A stretch of DNA of 38,025 bases from Prochlorococcus sp. AG-673-L20 (GCA_003211135.1 QCTN01000012.1:1-38025), one strand, 5' to 3'. Shown: positions 8,887 to 17,882, counted from the stretch's first letter. Numbers and translations are program-made. The notes: generated from the sequence alone by a model not told the origin.

Positions 8887-9024
8887 TTAGCTACTAATTG
8901 AGTTATTAAACCAAATAAAACCAAGAACACTAACTAAGGTTAAATTGAATCCCAAAAATATATAGATATTAAGAGAATGAACTTTTTCTCTTGAAAATAA
9001 ATTATTTTTTTTATTGTTTTTCAT
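8887..9024 (-). CDS. Possible 45-residue single-pass membrane peptide
   Basis: On the minus strand an ATG at 9024 opens a 45-codon frame ending in TAA at 8887. The product starts with a polar, lysine/asparagine-rich stretch (MKNNKKNNLFSREK) and then has one hydrophobic segment, about residues 20-39 (YIFLGFNLTLVSVLGFIWFN). This looks like a small membrane protein of the kind often missed in compact cyanobacterial genomes. No clear Shine-Dalgarno site is present. The gene lies 60 nt upstream of rsmB on the same strand, in an otherwise empty 485-nt stretch. I do not recognise the family. Conservation in related strains would decide whether it is real. Confidence 0.45.
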   Translation of the reverse strand: MKNNKKNNLFSREKVHSLNIYIFLGFNLTLVSVLGFIWFNNSISS

Positions 9025-9311
9025 TTGCAAGGTGAATAAAAAATTTTTAAAAGGTTAAATATAAATCATTATTTATAGTTACTAAGTCAATCATTTCTTT
9101 CGTTTTGAAAGGAATTAATTCATTTAGGGATTGAATCAAATAGAAATTTATTAGCCAATCTAACTTCTGAAAAGTAAAGAAAAGAATTAAAAATTATCTT
9201 AAGATTAATTAATTACCTATAAGACTATAAAACTAACAGGTGTTTTTAATATTTCTCTATATCATAAGGTTCTCTTAAGTTTTAAAAATGGTTATAAATT
9301 CATTTTTTATT
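9025..9311. other. 287-nt intergenic stretch, no gene seen
   Basis: This stretch lies downstream of the photolyase-like gene and upstream of the small membrane ORF. Both strands hold only frames of about 15 codons or fewer on the minus side, and nothing gene-like was seen on the plus side. One short imperfect hairpin (TTTCTTTC / GAAAGGAA, about 9096-9117) is present without a T-run. It probably holds a promoter for the small ORF, but I cannot place one with confidence. A small RNA is possible and not excluded. Confidence 0.4.
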
Positions 9312-10802
9312 TTAATAAAGATTACTAATAAATCCCTCAGCTATTCTTAAATGACCATTTAACTTTTCGTCACTCATTTTATCTAAATTTCTCGTTAACA
9401 TTGCTAATCTATATTGTTTTCTAAAATAAGTCTCATTATCTTTTATAAATTTCCAAAATAAACCATCCCATATTGAACACCAAGGACCACTTTTATAATC
9501 AGACATTTTTTTTACATAATTTGAGCTAGAAATATAAGGCTTTGTTGAAAAGATACCTCCATCACTAAACTGACTCATTCCATAAACATTAGGGACCATT
9601 ACCCAATCGTAAGAATCTATAAACATTTCCATAAACCATTTATAAACATGATCAGGATGTATACGACATAAAAGCATAAAGTTACCTATTATCATAAGTC
9701 TCTCAATATGATGGCAATAACCGTAATTAATAACATTATTTATTACGGTATCTACTGGATCTATTCCTGTGGTTCCCTTATAAAAACACTCAGGCATTGG
9801 CTTTTTATCAAAATTCCAAAAATTAGTATTACGCATTTTCGTCCCATATTTTTCATAAACTAAGCAAATAAATTCTCTCCATCCAACTATTTGACGAATA
9901 AAACCTTCTAGAGAGTTAATAGGAACTTTATTTTTTTCACAATAAGTTAATGCCTTATTTATAACTTCTTGTGGCGTCAATAAACCGCTATTTAAAAGAG
10001 GAGAAAGTAAACTATGCCATAAAAAAACTTTTTCCTTACTAATTGCATCTTCATAATCACCAAACAAATAAAATCTATTTTCTAAAAAATCATTAAGCCA
10101 ACTATCGGCTTCTTCGAAAGAAGTTGGATATATAAAATTATTACTTTCACCTATAAACTCTATCGATAAATTAGAAATTATCTTTTCAGCCTTAATTACA
10201 AACTGATTTTTTGGTAATTTTGAGATTTCAGGAATATTAATATTTTTTGGTAATTTTTTTCTATTTAATTCATCAAAACTCCATTTGCCTCCTTGAGGAG
10301 AGCCATCAAGATTCAATAATATATTTTGACTTCTTCTTTGATTCTCATAAAATCTACCCATCAAGGGTTTTTTGGGATTAGATTTAAAAGACTCTCGTAA
10401 TTCTTCATTAGTAATAAACATTGGGGATTTGAAAACTTGTAATTTAAGATTGTTGGCCTCAACAAATCTATTTATCCTCTTCATAATTAAAAAATCATGA
10501 GGATTAATAATATTTATCTTTTGATATTTTCCTTGCAAATATTTTGATAAATAATCAACGATGGAAAGATTATTTTTGTTCTCGATATAAAGAACTTTAT
10601 AACCTGAATTTTCCAGATAATTTTTATATGAAAGCATTGAGGCTTTATGGAAAATTAATTTATTTTTGTGATTAATTGATTTTTGAAATTTATCATTACC
10701 AAAAAATAATGTATCTTCTATCATCAAAATTTCACAACTTAATTTCAAGAGTGGACTTTCTCTAAAAAGTTGATTTGGAAATATTATTGATATCTGATTC
10801 AT
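9312..10802 (-). CDS. Cryptochrome/photolyase-family protein (FeS-BCP/PhrB-related, COG3046 type)
   Basis: This 496-residue protein is related to the prokaryotic (6-4) photolyase / bacterial cryptochrome group. Family marks are '[15 protein letters not shown]' (171-185), '[10 protein letters not shown]' (245-254), '[14 protein letters not shown]' (299-312), HHIERLM (364-370), '[18 protein letters not shown]' (399-416) and '[17 protein letters not shown]' (420-436). The characterised members bind FAD and a ribolumazine and carry a 4Fe-4S cluster. As I recall, the ligands are one Cys before the HHI motif and a YCxxC...CPF loop after MSDY. Here the first position is Pro349, the loop is about 10 residues shorter, and only Cys442 lies near a ligand position. 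It probably folds without the cluster. Role: DNA photorepair or light sensing. Its start overlaps the DUF2256 stop by 4 nt (ATGA). Confidence 0.85.
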   Translation of the reverse strand: MNQISIIFPNQLFRESPLLKLSCEILMIEDTLFFGNDKFQKSINHKNKLIFHKASMLSYKNYLENSGYKVLYIENKNNLSIVDYLSKYLQGKYQKINIINPHDFLIMKRINRFVEANNLKLQVFKSPMFITNEELRESFKSNPKKPLMGRFYENQRRSQNILLNLDGSPQGGKWSFDELNRKKLPKNINIPEISKLPKNQFVIKAEKIISNLSIEFIGESNNFIYPTSFEEADSWLNDFLENRFYLFGDYEDAISKEKVFLWHSLLSPLLNSGLLTPQEVINKALTYCEKNKVPINSLEGFIRQIVGWREFICLVYEKYGTKMRNTNFWNFDKKPMPECFYKGTTGIDPVDTVINNVINYGYCHHIERLMIIGNFMLLCRIHPDHVYKWFMEMFIDSYDWVMVPNVYGMSQFSDGGIFSTKPYISSSNYVKKMSDYKSGPWCSIWDGLFWKFIKDNETYFRKQYRLAMLTRNLDKMSDEKLNGHLRIAEGFISNLY

Positions 10803-10930
10803 AATAATGACTTCCTATTTCTGCATCTATTAGAACAGTATTTAACTTCCTTCCAACAATCTTTCCATTTTTTGCGCCAATTAAATGGCCTATTGCAAAC
10901 AGGACATATTTTGCTTGGTAAGGTTTTCAA
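10799..10930 (-). CDS. DUF2256 small cysteine-rich protein (photolyase-associated)
   Basis: This 43-codon gene is too short for usual ORF cut-offs. Starting at TTG 10930, the product contains [18 protein letters not shown] and then '[10 protein letters not shown]', with cysteines at 9, 12, 25, 32 and 36. That is the signature of the DUF2256 family, small putative zinc-binding proteins commonly encoded beside photolyase/cryptochrome genes. An in-frame stop lies just upstream of the TTG, so no longer version exists. Its TGA stop overlaps the ATG of the photolyase-like gene (ATGA), and its start is 3 nt from the end of the DUF2805 gene, so the four genes almost certainly form one operon. The molecular function is unknown. 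The strong motif match makes me confident that it is real despite the TTG start. Confidence 0.85.
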   Translation of the reverse strand: MKTLPSKICPVCNRPFNWRKKWKDCWKEVKYCSNRCRNRKSLL

Positions 10931-10933
10931 AAT

Positions 10934-11170
10934 TTATAATTTTCTTTTATGAGTAGATTTAAATCTAGTCGAATCCTTAAGTTCCATATGTTTTGTTTTT
11001 CTTCCAGAAACTCTTTTTCTCCATACTTTAAATGATTTTGGCTTAAGATTATTCCTCATTATTTTGATAGCTTCTTCTTCTTTTAAACCAAATTGATACT
11101 CAATCGCTTCAAAAGGAGTTCTATCTTCCCAACACATCTCGATTAGTCTATCGATATCAATAATTTCCAT
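10934..11170 (-). CDS. DUF2805 / TIGR03643-family protein
   Basis: With a start at ATG 11170 the product has 78 residues beginning MEIIDIDRLIEMCWEDRTPF, then 'AIEYQFGLKEEEAI', 'LKPKSFKVWRKRVSGRKTKH' and a basic tail. This matches the TIGR03643/DUF2805 family, which has a helix-turn-helix-like N-terminus and an arginine/lysine-rich C-terminus that suggests nucleic-acid contact. Function is unknown. A longer frame starting at 11209 would add 13 residues and overlap the DCC gene by 35 nt. I prefer 11170 because it matches the family N-terminus and leaves a 4-nt gap. It sits between the DCC gene and DUF2256 in the photolyase-like cluster. Confidence 0.82.
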   Translation of the reverse strand: MEIIDIDRLIEMCWEDRTPFEAIEYQFGLKEEEAIKIMRNNLKPKSFKVWRKRVSGRKTKHMELKDSTRFKSTHKRKL

Positions 11171-11174
11171 TTTT

Positions 11175-11567
11175 TTATTGCTTACATTCAGAAGTACAGA
11201 GTTTTTCAATATTTGATCTACCAGTAATTTTAAGTCTATACTTTGCCCAATATTTGTAAAATAATCTCAAAACTGGCGCTAGGAATTTAATTTTTAAAGG
11301 ATAGTAAACCCACCCTAGCCCTATTAATTCATATGAATATGCTAATACATCTAGTCCTTTAATAATATCTCCATTTTCTAAGATTCCATGAAGATTTGAC
11401 ATTGCTTCTGCATAAGTGATGTCCTTAAAGAGAATAGGATTATAATTAATATTATTTATATCAACAAAGTCAATTTTACTTAACTCGTCTTTGCTTTTTA
11501 AAAAATTAGTTTCTCTAAGACATAATGGACAACCGCCATCATATAAAAAAATTAATTTATTTTGCAT
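11175..11567 (-). CDS. DCC-family thiol-disulfide oxidoreductase (DUF393)
   Basis: This 130-residue protein begins with the DCC-family hallmark YDGGCPLCLRE: Asp10 followed by the Cys13-x-x-Cys16 pair in a thioredoxin-like fold. The hydrophobic C-terminal half 'YYPLKIKFLAPVLRLFYKYWAKYR' (about 90-113) also fits DUF393. Family members are predicted redox proteins with poorly known partners. It is the first gene of a four-gene minus-strand unit (DCC, DUF2805, DUF2256, photolyase-like). That arrangement suggests a redox or metal-handling role connected with the flavoprotein, though this is inference only. No signal peptide is seen. Confidence 0.85.
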   Translation of the reverse strand: MQNKLIFLYDGGCPLCLRETNFLKSKDELSKIDFVDINNINYNPILFKDITYAEAMSNLHGILENGDIIKGLDVLAYSYELIGLGWVYYPLKIKFLAPVLRLFYKYWAKYRLKITGRSNIEKLCTSECKQ

Positions 11568-11741
11568 CTTACCTTGTTTATTTAAATATAAAATTTAAAT
11601 AACTTTTTTGTGGAAAATTAAAAATTAAAAGATTTTTAAAGTTTTTTACGAACGACAATAGATTGTGAAAAAGAAGCTTTATAAAGCCTTAATAATTTCT
11701 TTCTCTAATTCAATCAAAATTTTCTTAATGTATAAATTAAT

Positions 11742-11771
11742 AACCATTGATTAAGGGATACATCAATGGTT
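11742..11771. terminator. Perfect 10-bp hairpin, probable terminator
   Basis: AACCATTGAT at 11742-11751 pairs perfectly with ATCAATGGTT at 11762-11771 across a 10-nt loop. On the plus strand it is followed by TAAATTTTTT, and on the minus strand by an A/T-rich stretch without a clean U-run. It starts 9 nt past the stop codon of the 67-residue minus-strand gene, so terminating that gene is the likeliest role. It could also act as an RNA-stabilising 3' hairpin. Confidence 0.5.
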
Positions 11772-11779
11772 TAAATTTT

Positions 11780-11983
11780 TTAATCGTCTAAAAGATGTAC
11801 TCCTTCTCCAATATCAGGAGCAAATTTACAATATTTTTCAAACACAATTCCAACTCCTCTCATCTTCTCTCCAAGTTCATCTTTAAATTGTTTCCATTCT
11901 TTTGAATCATGTTCTGGTAACGTCCAACCTTGAGCTTCCACCATACTTGTAATAATTGTGTAATCCCATTCAATGTAAGCCAT
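11780..11983 (-). CDS. Small acidic hypothetical protein, 67 residues
   Basis: This 67-residue soluble protein begins MAYIEWDYTIITSMVEAQGW and ends in an acidic tail (EGVHLLDD). It is rich in Glu, Asp, Lys and Trp, with three tryptophans, two cysteine-free halves and one lone Cys near residue 52. There is no membrane segment, signal peptide or recognised motif. The codon pattern and clean boundaries, with a good hairpin 9 nt after the stop, favour a real gene. It is transcribed alone, with about 170 nt separating it from the divergent trmH. I do not recognise the family and assign no function. Confidence 0.65.
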   Translation of the reverse strand: MAYIEWDYTIITSMVEAQGWTLPEHDSKEWKQFKDELGEKMRGVGIVFEKYCKFAPDIGEGVHLLDD

Positions 11984-12153
11984 TTAATCTCATCTAAATT
12001 ACTAAATATTATAGACTAAATAACCGATTAAATAATCCATAGATTGAATTTAAGTTAATAAAAAAGCAATCATTTAAAACTTTAAAAAATTTATATTTTA
12101 AATTATATTTTTTTAGAACGAATATAATTAAATTAACTTTAAACATTTTTATA

Positions 12154-12825
12154 ATGTCAATTTTGCCGAGAAGATTTGAGCGAATAAAAAATGTTTTAAA
12201 TTGCAGAATGAAAAACTTAACAGTTCTAGTAGAGGCAGTAAATAAGCCACACAATTTATCTGCGATATTAAGAACATGTGATGCGGCAGGAGTTTTTGAA
12301 GCGAATTTTATTTGTGAAAAAGATAAAGTTAAAACTTTTAACAGTACAGCTCAAGGTAGTCAAAAATGGGTCAAATTAAATAATCATGAGACAATAATTT
12401 CTGCAGTATCTGAACTAAAAAAGAAAGGTTTTAAATTATATGGAACAACACTAAATGAGAGATCATCTGATTACAGGAATTTTGACTATTCGGAAAATAC
12501 TTGTTTTGTTTTAGGAGCAGAAAAGTGGGGGTTAAGTAATCAACTAATTTCAAAAGTTGATGAATCAATCTTCATTCCAATGTCAGGAATGGTCCAATCT
12601 TTGAACGTTTCAGTAGCAGCTTCTATTTTACTTTTTGAAGCTATTAGACAAAGAGAAAGTAAGAGTTTACTTCCTATTAGTGGAGAAGGTTTAAGTGCAG
12701 AAGTATACGAAAAGACATTATTTGAATGGAGTTATCCTGATTTAGCTTCTAAATATAGAAAGTCTGGAAATAAATATCCAAAGCTAAATCAGTATGGAGA
12801 AATTAATGAAGTTATCAATAACTAA
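12154..12825 (+). CDS. trmH: tRNA (guanosine-2'-O-)-methyltransferase, SpoU/TrmH family
   Basis: This 223-residue SPOUT-class methyltransferase would 2'-O-methylate a guanosine, normally G18 in the tRNA D-loop for TrmH. All three SpoU motifs are visible: motif 1 NLSAILRTCDAAGVFEA (34-50), motif 2 'FVLGAEKWGLS' (about 118-128) and motif 3 'IPMSGMVQSLNVSVAASILL' (about 140-160). The N-terminus 'LPRRFERIKNVLNCR' and the C-terminal extension after 'RQRESKSLL' also match TrmH rather than RlmB. ATG at 12154 is the family-like start. Downstream it converges on the dppC-type gene 19 nt away. Confidence 0.9.
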   Translation: MSILPRRFERIKNVLNCRMKNLTVLVEAVNKPHNLSAILRTCDAAGVFEANFICEKDKVKTFNSTAQGSQKWVKLNNHETIISAVSELKKKGFKLYGTTLNERSSDYRNFDYSENTCFVLGAEKWGLSNQLISKVDESIFIPMSGMVQSLNVSVAASILLFEAIRQRESKSLLPISGEGLSAEVYEKTLFEWSYPDLASKYRKSGNKYPKLNQYGEINEVINN

Positions 12826-12844
12826 AAAATACTAAAATTAACTT

Positions 12845-13678
12845 TCAATTCTCAAAAATATTTTCTAGTTCTTCTCCTATAAAAGAAAGACCTAAGACTA
12901 AAAAAAACATTGCTAATCCAGGGAATAAAGCAGTCCACCAAATCCCAGTAGGTATAGCCGCAAGCGCAAGATTAAGATCACTTCCCCATTCTGGAACATT
13001 TGCAGGTACTCCTAACCCTAAAAAGCCCAAACTTCCTAATACCAATACAGCATCCGCAGCATTTAAAGTAAGTAAAATAGGTAAAGGAGTTATTACATTC
13101 GGAAATATATATTTAAAAATTATTGTTTTAACATCAGCTCCCGAAACTCTTGCAGCTTCAACATATGTCTCTGATTTTATTAACATTGTTTGATTTCTGA
13201 TTAATCTAAAATATTGAGGAGAATAAACTATACATAAGGCTACAGAGGCATTAATAATCCCTTTACCAAGTACAAAAGCTACTACTACTGAAAGCAAAAT
13301 AACAGGAATTGAAAAAATAGTATCCATTACAAGTGATAAGCATTTATCAAGGATTCCTCCAAAATATCCACTCAATAAACCTAATGGAAGGCCTAAAATT
13401 AAAGCAAAGAAAATTGCAAGGAATACAACTTCAATAGCTATAGATGATCCTTGTAAAGTCCTCAAACAAACATCCCTTCCTAATCTATCTGTACCACATA
13501 AATGTTTTAAGGAAGGTGGTGCAAAAATATCATTACTAAAAGATGACAAAGAATAACCAAAAAAGTTATTAGCCTCTAATACTTTCATAATTAATACAAT
13601 TAAAAGGTAAGAAAGTACAATTAAAAATCCAGTCCTTCTAATGTTCTGAGCAACTTGATTTGATGAGTTTGAATTCAC
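12845..13678 (-). CDS. ABC transporter permease, DppC/OppC type
   Basis: This 277-residue inner-membrane permease has about six transmembrane segments. The N-terminal helix is followed by a periplasmic 'HLCGTDRLGRDVCLRTLQGS' segment, typical of OppC/DppC after the OppC_N domain. The cytoplasmic EAA loop is 'YVEAARVSGADVKTIIFKYIFPN'. Such proteins import di- or oligopeptides, nickel or similar solutes together with a second permease, two ATPases and a binding protein. None of these is adjacent, so partners must be elsewhere and the substrate is undetermined. It lies 82 nt downstream of lepA on the same strand. Confidence 0.88.
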   Translation of the reverse strand: MNSNSSNQVAQNIRRTGFLIVLSYLLIVLIMKVLEANNFFGYSLSSFSNDIFAPPSLKHLCGTDRLGRDVCLRTLQGSSIAIEVVFLAIFFALILGLPLGLLSGYFGGILDKCLSLVMDTIFSIPVILLSVVVAFVLGKGIINASVALCIVYSPQYFRLIRNQTMLIKSETYVEAARVSGADVKTIIFKYIFPNVITPLPILLTLNAADAVLVLGSLGFLGLGVPANVPEWGSDLNLALAAIPTGIWWTALFPGLAMFFLVLGLSFIGEELENIFEN

Positions 13679-13760
13679 AAATTTATGATTATTCGAATCA
13701 ACTAAAATATACCTTTTGTTGCAAAGATAAAATAGCTTTTAGTTTTTAATTTGAAATTAA

Positions 13761-15569
13761 TTACTGATTTAATTTCAGAACTGCCATAAAAGCTTCTTGA
13801 GGAACATCAACTTTACCCATTGCCTTCATCCTCTTTTTCCCTTTAGCTTGCTTCTTCAAAAGTTTCTTTTTTCTAGAAATATCTCCCCCATAGCATTTAG
13901 AAAGGACATCTTTTCTTAATGCACTTATACTTTCGCTTGCAATAATTCGGCTACCTATTGAAGCCTGAATTGGTATTTTAAATTGTTGTTTTGGTATTAG
14001 CTCCTTTAATTTTTCTACTAAACCCCTACCAATCCCATAGGCCTTATCTTTATGAACAATAGAAGTTAAAGGATCAGCTCTTTCAGAATTTATTAGAACA
14101 TCTAACCTAACGAGATCATTTTTTCTATACCCAATCAAATGGTATTCCATTGATGCATATCCTTGAGTTCGACTTTTCATTTGATCAAAAAAGTCAGTAA
14201 CGACTTCCGCTAATGGTATTTCGTAAATCAAAGTCACTCTATCTGTAGTGATATATTTCATATCAATAAAAACACCTCTTCTTTCTTGGCATAAACCCAT
14301 TAGTGTCCCGTTAAATTCATTGGGAGAATAAATTTCCATTTTTACATAGGGTTCTTCTATTGATTCTCTTGATTGGGGATCTGGGATTGTAGAAGGATTA
14401 TCAATTAATATTTCTTCCTGATCGTTCAAATTAACCTTATATATTACTGAAGGCGCTGTTACTATCAAATCCAAATCATATTCCCTCTCCAATCTTTCCT
14501 GAACGATTTCCATATGAAGAAGTCCTAAAAATCCACATCTAAAGCCGAATCCCATAGCACTACTTGTCTCGGGTTCGTATTTGAGCGCTGCATCAGATAA
14601 TTGTAGTTTTTCTAAAGACTCTCTTAAATCTGGATATTGATCGGCATCAGTTGGGAACAATCCACAAAACACCATAGGATTGGCTGTTTTATATCCAGGG
14701 AGAGGATCTTTAGCAGGAGAATTAAATAGTGTAATTGTATCTCCCACTCTTGCATCAGCAACTGACTTAATAGATGCAGCCAGATAACCAACTTCTCCCG
14801 CATGAAGTTCATTAACTTGCTTCTCATCAGGAGCCATTATTCCAATTTCGTCTAACTCATAGTTCTTCTTACTTGCCATAAGTAAAATCTTGTCCTTTTT
14901 ATTGATTGACCCAGCTATTACTCTGAAGTAAACAATTACCCCTCTATAGGGATCATAATAAGAGTCAAAAATAAGCGCCTTAGTAGGAGATTTTACTTCA
15001 TCTTTAGGATGAGGAATTCTATTCACAACTGCTTCTAATATATCTTCTATACCTTCTCCAGTTTTAGCAGAACAATTTATTGCATTAGATGTGTCTAATC
15101 CAATAATCTCTTCAATTTCTTGCTTTATTCTTTCAGCATCAGCACCAGGCAAATCAACTTTATTTAAGACAGGAATTATTTCTAAATTATTTTCAAGGGC
15201 AAGATAAACATTGGCTAAAGTTTGAGCTTCTACACCTTGACTTGCATCAACAACTAATAAAGCACCTTCACAAGCCTGCAAAGATCTACTTACTTCATAA
15301 GAAAAATCAACATGTCCTGGTGTGTCAATTAAATTTAAAATGTATTCTTGTGAGTCTTCTGCTTTGTATTTCATTCTTGCAGCCTGTAATTTGATTGTTA
15401 TACCCCTTTCTCTTTCAAGATCCATACTATCCAAAAACTGATCTTGCATATCCCTTTGCTTCACAGTACCAGTATCTTGAAGCAACCTATCCGCGAGAGT
15501 AGATTTACCGTGATCTATATGAGCAATAATACAAAAATTTCTTATTTTTGGAACAGATATATCAGTCAT
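13761..15569 (-). CDS. lepA: Elongation factor 4 (LepA), ribosomal back-translocating GTPase
   Basis: LepA/EF4 (602 residues, the family length) is a translational GTPase acting on the ribosome under stress and in 30S biogenesis. G motifs seen: AHIDHGKST (16-24), the switch I segment 'RERGITIK', DTPGHVDF, and NKVD. The C-terminal EF-G-like domains are followed by the LepA-specific end '[24 protein letters not shown]', a basic stretch unique to the family. The gene is full length and starts at ATG 15569. It is followed by the lone permease and preceded, 56 nt upstream, by mqo on the same strand. Confidence 0.98.
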   Translation of the reverse strand: MTDISVPKIRNFCIIAHIDHGKSTLADRLLQDTGTVKQRDMQDQFLDSMDLERERGITIKLQAARMKYKAEDSQEYILNLIDTPGHVDFSYEVSRSLQACEGALLVVDASQGVEAQTLANVYLALENNLEIIPVLNKVDLPGADAERIKQEIEEIIGLDTSNAINCSAKTGEGIEDILEAVVNRIPHPKDEVKSPTKALIFDSYYDPYRGVIVYFRVIAGSINKKDKILLMASKKNYELDEIGIMAPDEKQVNELHAGEVGYLAASIKSVADARVGDTITLFNSPAKDPLPGYKTANPMVFCGLFPTDADQYPDLRESLEKLQLSDAALKYEPETSSAMGFGFRCGFLGLLHMEIVQERLEREYDLDLIVTAPSVIYKVNLNDQEEILIDNPSTIPDPQSRESIEEPYVKMEIYSPNEFNGTLMGLCQERRGVFIDMKYITTDRVTLIYEIPLAEVVTDFFDQMKSRTQGYASMEYHLIGYRKNDLVRLDVLINSERADPLTSIVHKDKAYGIGRGLVEKLKELIPKQQFKIPIQASIGSRIIASESISALRKDVLSKCYGGDISRKKKLLKKQAKGKKRMKAMGKVDVPQEAFMAVLKLNQ

Positions 15570-15625
15570 ATAAATTAAAAACGATTCCTATATTTTTTCA
15601 CTTAATTCATAATAGCTAATTAAGA

Positions 15626-17119
15626 TTATGGATGGAAACCTAAAATAAAATTATTTCTTTTTTTAATAATTTCTAAAAAATTATTATCACTTTCATTTTT
15701 TAATTCAGAGTTATAAAGAAGAATACTTAATTTCTTCTCAAGATCAAATTTATCAGAATTAAAAAGGCAAGATTTTTTTAAAACCTCAATCATTATTGAA
15801 ACTGCTGTACTAGCTCCAGGAGAGGCCCCTAATAAAGCAGAAAGTGAGCCATCTCCCGAGTTGACAATTTCCGTGCCAAATTGCAAAGAACCTCCATCTT
15901 TAGTTTTTTTGATTATTTGAACTCTTTGCCCAGCATTCTCTAAATACCAATTCGAAGGCTCAGCTGATGGCATCATATTCCTCAAGTTTTCAACTCTAGA
16001 ATTATGACTCTTAAAAGATTGTGAAAAAAGATAATTAATTAATTCGTTATTCTTAATCCCAACATCAAGCATAGAAAATAAATTATTTTTTTTAATTGAA
16101 CTAAACAAATCAAAATAAGAGCCTTTTTTTAAGAATTTAGTCGTAAAACCAGCAAAAGGGCCATAGAGAAGAAATTTTTTGCCTTCAATCCATCTTGTAT
16201 CTAAATGCGGCACTGACATTGGAGGTGATCCTATATCTGCTTTCCCATAAACTTTTGCATTATGTTTTTTCGTTAAAGACTTTTCCTCACAAATAAGCCA
16301 TTTTCCACTAACAGGAAACCCACCATATACTTTAGCTTCTGGAATTTTAGATTTTTGCAAAAAGTTTATTGTTTTGCCCCCAGCTCCAAGGAAAACATAT
16401 GAAGTCCTCAGGGAAAGTATTTTACCTATTAAACGAACTTTTAATTTCCATTGTTTTTTATCTGTTTTCTTTAGATCTATTAATTCTGTGTTATAGCTAA
16501 TTTCAACATTTTTATTATTAGAAATATAAGTTAGATATTCTTTTGTTAAAGCCTCAAAATTAATATCTGTTCCTCTTTTTATTCGAGTAGCTGCAACTTT
16601 ATCTAATGGATTTCTACTATTAGTAATAAGTGGTGCCCATGATTTTATTTGATTAAAAGATGATGAAAATTCCATGTCTGCAAACTCTGGATATTTAGAC
16701 ATTTCTTTAAATCTTTTTTTTAAAAAAGAAATATTTTCAGTCCCTGTGACAAAACTTATATGAGGAATAAATTTTAAAAATTTTTTAATATCTATCTTCC
16801 CAGTTGCATACAATGTGGCCCATAAAGACATTGAATTTTCAAAGGACCGATTTATAGAAAGGGCTTTATCTATTTGTAAATCTCCATTTTCATCTAAGGG
16901 GGTGTAATTTAATTCGCAATTTGCAGCATGACCAGTTCCTGCATTATTAAATGCACCAGAACTTTCACTACCTGGTTTATTTAACTTTTCTATGATTAAT
17001 ATTTTTTTTGCAGGTAAGATCTCGGTAATTAATAACGCAAGTGTTCCGCTCATTATTCCTGCCCCTACTAATATCGCATCATAACTATTATTTTTATTTA
17101 AAATGTTTTTAGAAGTCAC
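15626..17119 (-). CDS. mqo: Malate:quinone oxidoreductase
   Basis: This 497-residue membrane-associated FAD enzyme oxidises malate to oxaloacetate and passes electrons to the quinone pool. An N-terminal dinucleotide-binding motif [17 protein letters not shown] (14-30) binds FAD. MQO-family segments include '[22 protein letters not shown]' (about 53-74), '[15 protein letters not shown]', '[13 protein letters not shown]' and '[17 protein letters not shown]' near the C-terminus. Length is typical. In this photoautotroph it would link carbon metabolism to the respiratory chain on the thylakoid or plasma membrane. It is divergent from nfu across 71 nt. Confidence 0.95.
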   Translation of the reverse strand: MTSKNILNKNNSYDAILVGAGIMSGTLALLITEILPAKKILIIEKLNKPGSESSGAFNNAGTGHAANCELNYTPLDENGDLQIDKALSINRSFENSMSLWATLYATGKIDIKKFLKFIPHISFVTGTENISFLKKRFKEMSKYPEFADMEFSSSFNQIKSWAPLITNSRNPLDKVAATRIKRGTDINFEALTKEYLTYISNNKNVEISYNTELIDLKKTDKKQWKLKVRLIGKILSLRTSYVFLGAGGKTINFLQKSKIPEAKVYGGFPVSGKWLICEEKSLTKKHNAKVYGKADIGSPPMSVPHLDTRWIEGKKFLLYGPFAGFTTKFLKKGSYFDLFSSIKKNNLFSMLDVGIKNNELINYLFSQSFKSHNSRVENLRNMMPSAEPSNWYLENAGQRVQIIKKTKDGGSLQFGTEIVNSGDGSLSALLGASPGASTAVSIMIEVLKKSCLFNSDKFDLEKKLSILLYNSELKNESDNNFLEIIKKRNNFILGFHP

Positions 17120-17190
17120 AACAGAAAAGTTATTTTTTTTGCAATTAATCGCATTTCTTTCTAGGCTTATTATAAAGTTAATTCAAAATT

Positions 17191-17436
17191 ATGAGTACTG
17201 AAACATTACCACTTACAAATGCAAATGTAGAAACGGTTTTAGATGAACTAAGACCTTTCTTAATATCAGATGGAGGAAATGTAGAAATAGCAGAAATTGA
17301 TGGTCCCATTGTTAAAGTAAGACTTCAAGGAGCATGTGGAAGCTGCCCAAGCAGTACCATGACATTAAAAATGGGAATAGAAAGAAAGCTAAAAGAAATG
17401 ATTCCTGAAATAAGTGAAGTAGTCCAAGTTTTGTAA
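17191..17436 (+). CDS. nfu: NifU-like iron-sulfur scaffold/carrier (Nfu domain)
   Basis: This 81-residue single-domain NfuA/NifU C-terminal protein delivers Fe-S clusters to client proteins, and in cyanobacteria is thought to be important for photosystem I. The key CxxC pair is Cys49 and Cys52 in [10 protein letters not shown]. The domain begins '[21 protein letters not shown]' and ends 'EVVQVL', all matching the family. The gene is a stand-alone unit, divergent from mqo and convergent with the small membrane protein gene 21 nt away. Confidence 0.93.
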   Translation: MSTETLPLTNANVETVLDELRPFLISDGGNVEIAEIDGPIVKVRLQGACGSCPSSTMTLKMGIERKLKEMIPEISEVVQVL

Positions 17437-17457
17437 GCTATTTTTTGAAGATCTTTT

Positions 17458-17718
17458 TTACGACTCTTTGCTTAATTCCTTAGTCAATGATGATTTAAAA
17501 TCTAAGCAATTTATAGGAAGACCTTGACCTATAGCTATCAAAAGAGGAGCTAGAATTCCTAAAGTAAATACCAAATTTGACTGATTAACTTCATTTTTAC
17601 TTAAAGTAAAAGTTATCAAATAAATGATAGTAAAGTATGCATGTAAAGAGAAAAATTCTTTTGGTTTTAAAGCGGGCCATCTCAAAGTATTTCCCAAAAA
17701 ATATAAAAACCCTGTCAT
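17458..17718 (-). CDS. Small hypothetical membrane protein, 86 residues
   Basis: The 86-residue product begins MTGFLYFLGNTLRWPALKPK and has two hydrophobic segments, about 26-40 (HAYFTIIYLITFTL) and 48-65 (LVFTLGILAPLLIAIGQG). A soluble, Lys/Ser/Glu-rich tail follows. The family is not recognised. It looks like one of the many two-helix membrane proteins of picocyanobacteria. It converges on nfu with a 21-nt gap. A TA-rich region of about 130 nt separates its start from the promoter of the DUF4278 unit. Confidence 0.65.
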   Translation of the reverse strand: MTGFLYFLGNTLRWPALKPKEFFSLHAYFTIIYLITFTLSKNEVNQSNLVFTLGILAPLLIAIGQGLPINCLDFKSSLTKELSKES

Positions 17719-17846
17719 AAATTTAAATTAATTAGTAAAGCGGAAATTAAATATAAACCTAATCCCTTTTAGATATAAATCACACCAAAATTTACTAAAG
17801 ATAATAATTAAAAAAAAATTAAAAAATTATTTCTATACGTAATATC

Positions 17847-17876
17847 TGGACAGCAACACAAAAATACGTTTATAAT
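17847..17876 (+). promoter_or_regulatory. Sigma70-type promoter of the DUF4278 unit
   Basis: A -35-like TGGACA lies at 17847-17852 and a perfect -10 TATAAT at 17871-17876, separated by 18 nt. Transcription would start about 17883, just where a perfect 14-bp palindrome (GTAGCTATAGCTAC, 17883-17896) begins. This would place that hairpin at the extreme 5' end of the transcript and the riboswitch-like core immediately after it. Confidence 0.65.
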
Positions 17877-17882
17877 TAAATG

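Noticed and set aside
11676..11687. GCTTTATAAAGC palindrome in the gap after the DCC gene.
   Set aside because: Short and AT-rich, with no further symmetry, no nearby start codon and no T-run. Such palindromes are expected by chance in this base composition.
12009..12254. 81-codon minus-strand ORF overlapping the trmH start.
   Set aside because: Lys/Phe/Asn-rich translation of AT-rich DNA. It overlaps the start of a well-supported gene and has no recognisable feature.
17839..17852. GTA-N8-ACA resembling an NtcA box upstream of the DUF4278 promoter.
   Set aside because: The second half-site differs from TAC at two positions and the distance to the -10 box is short. It also overlaps the -35. 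Too weak to call.
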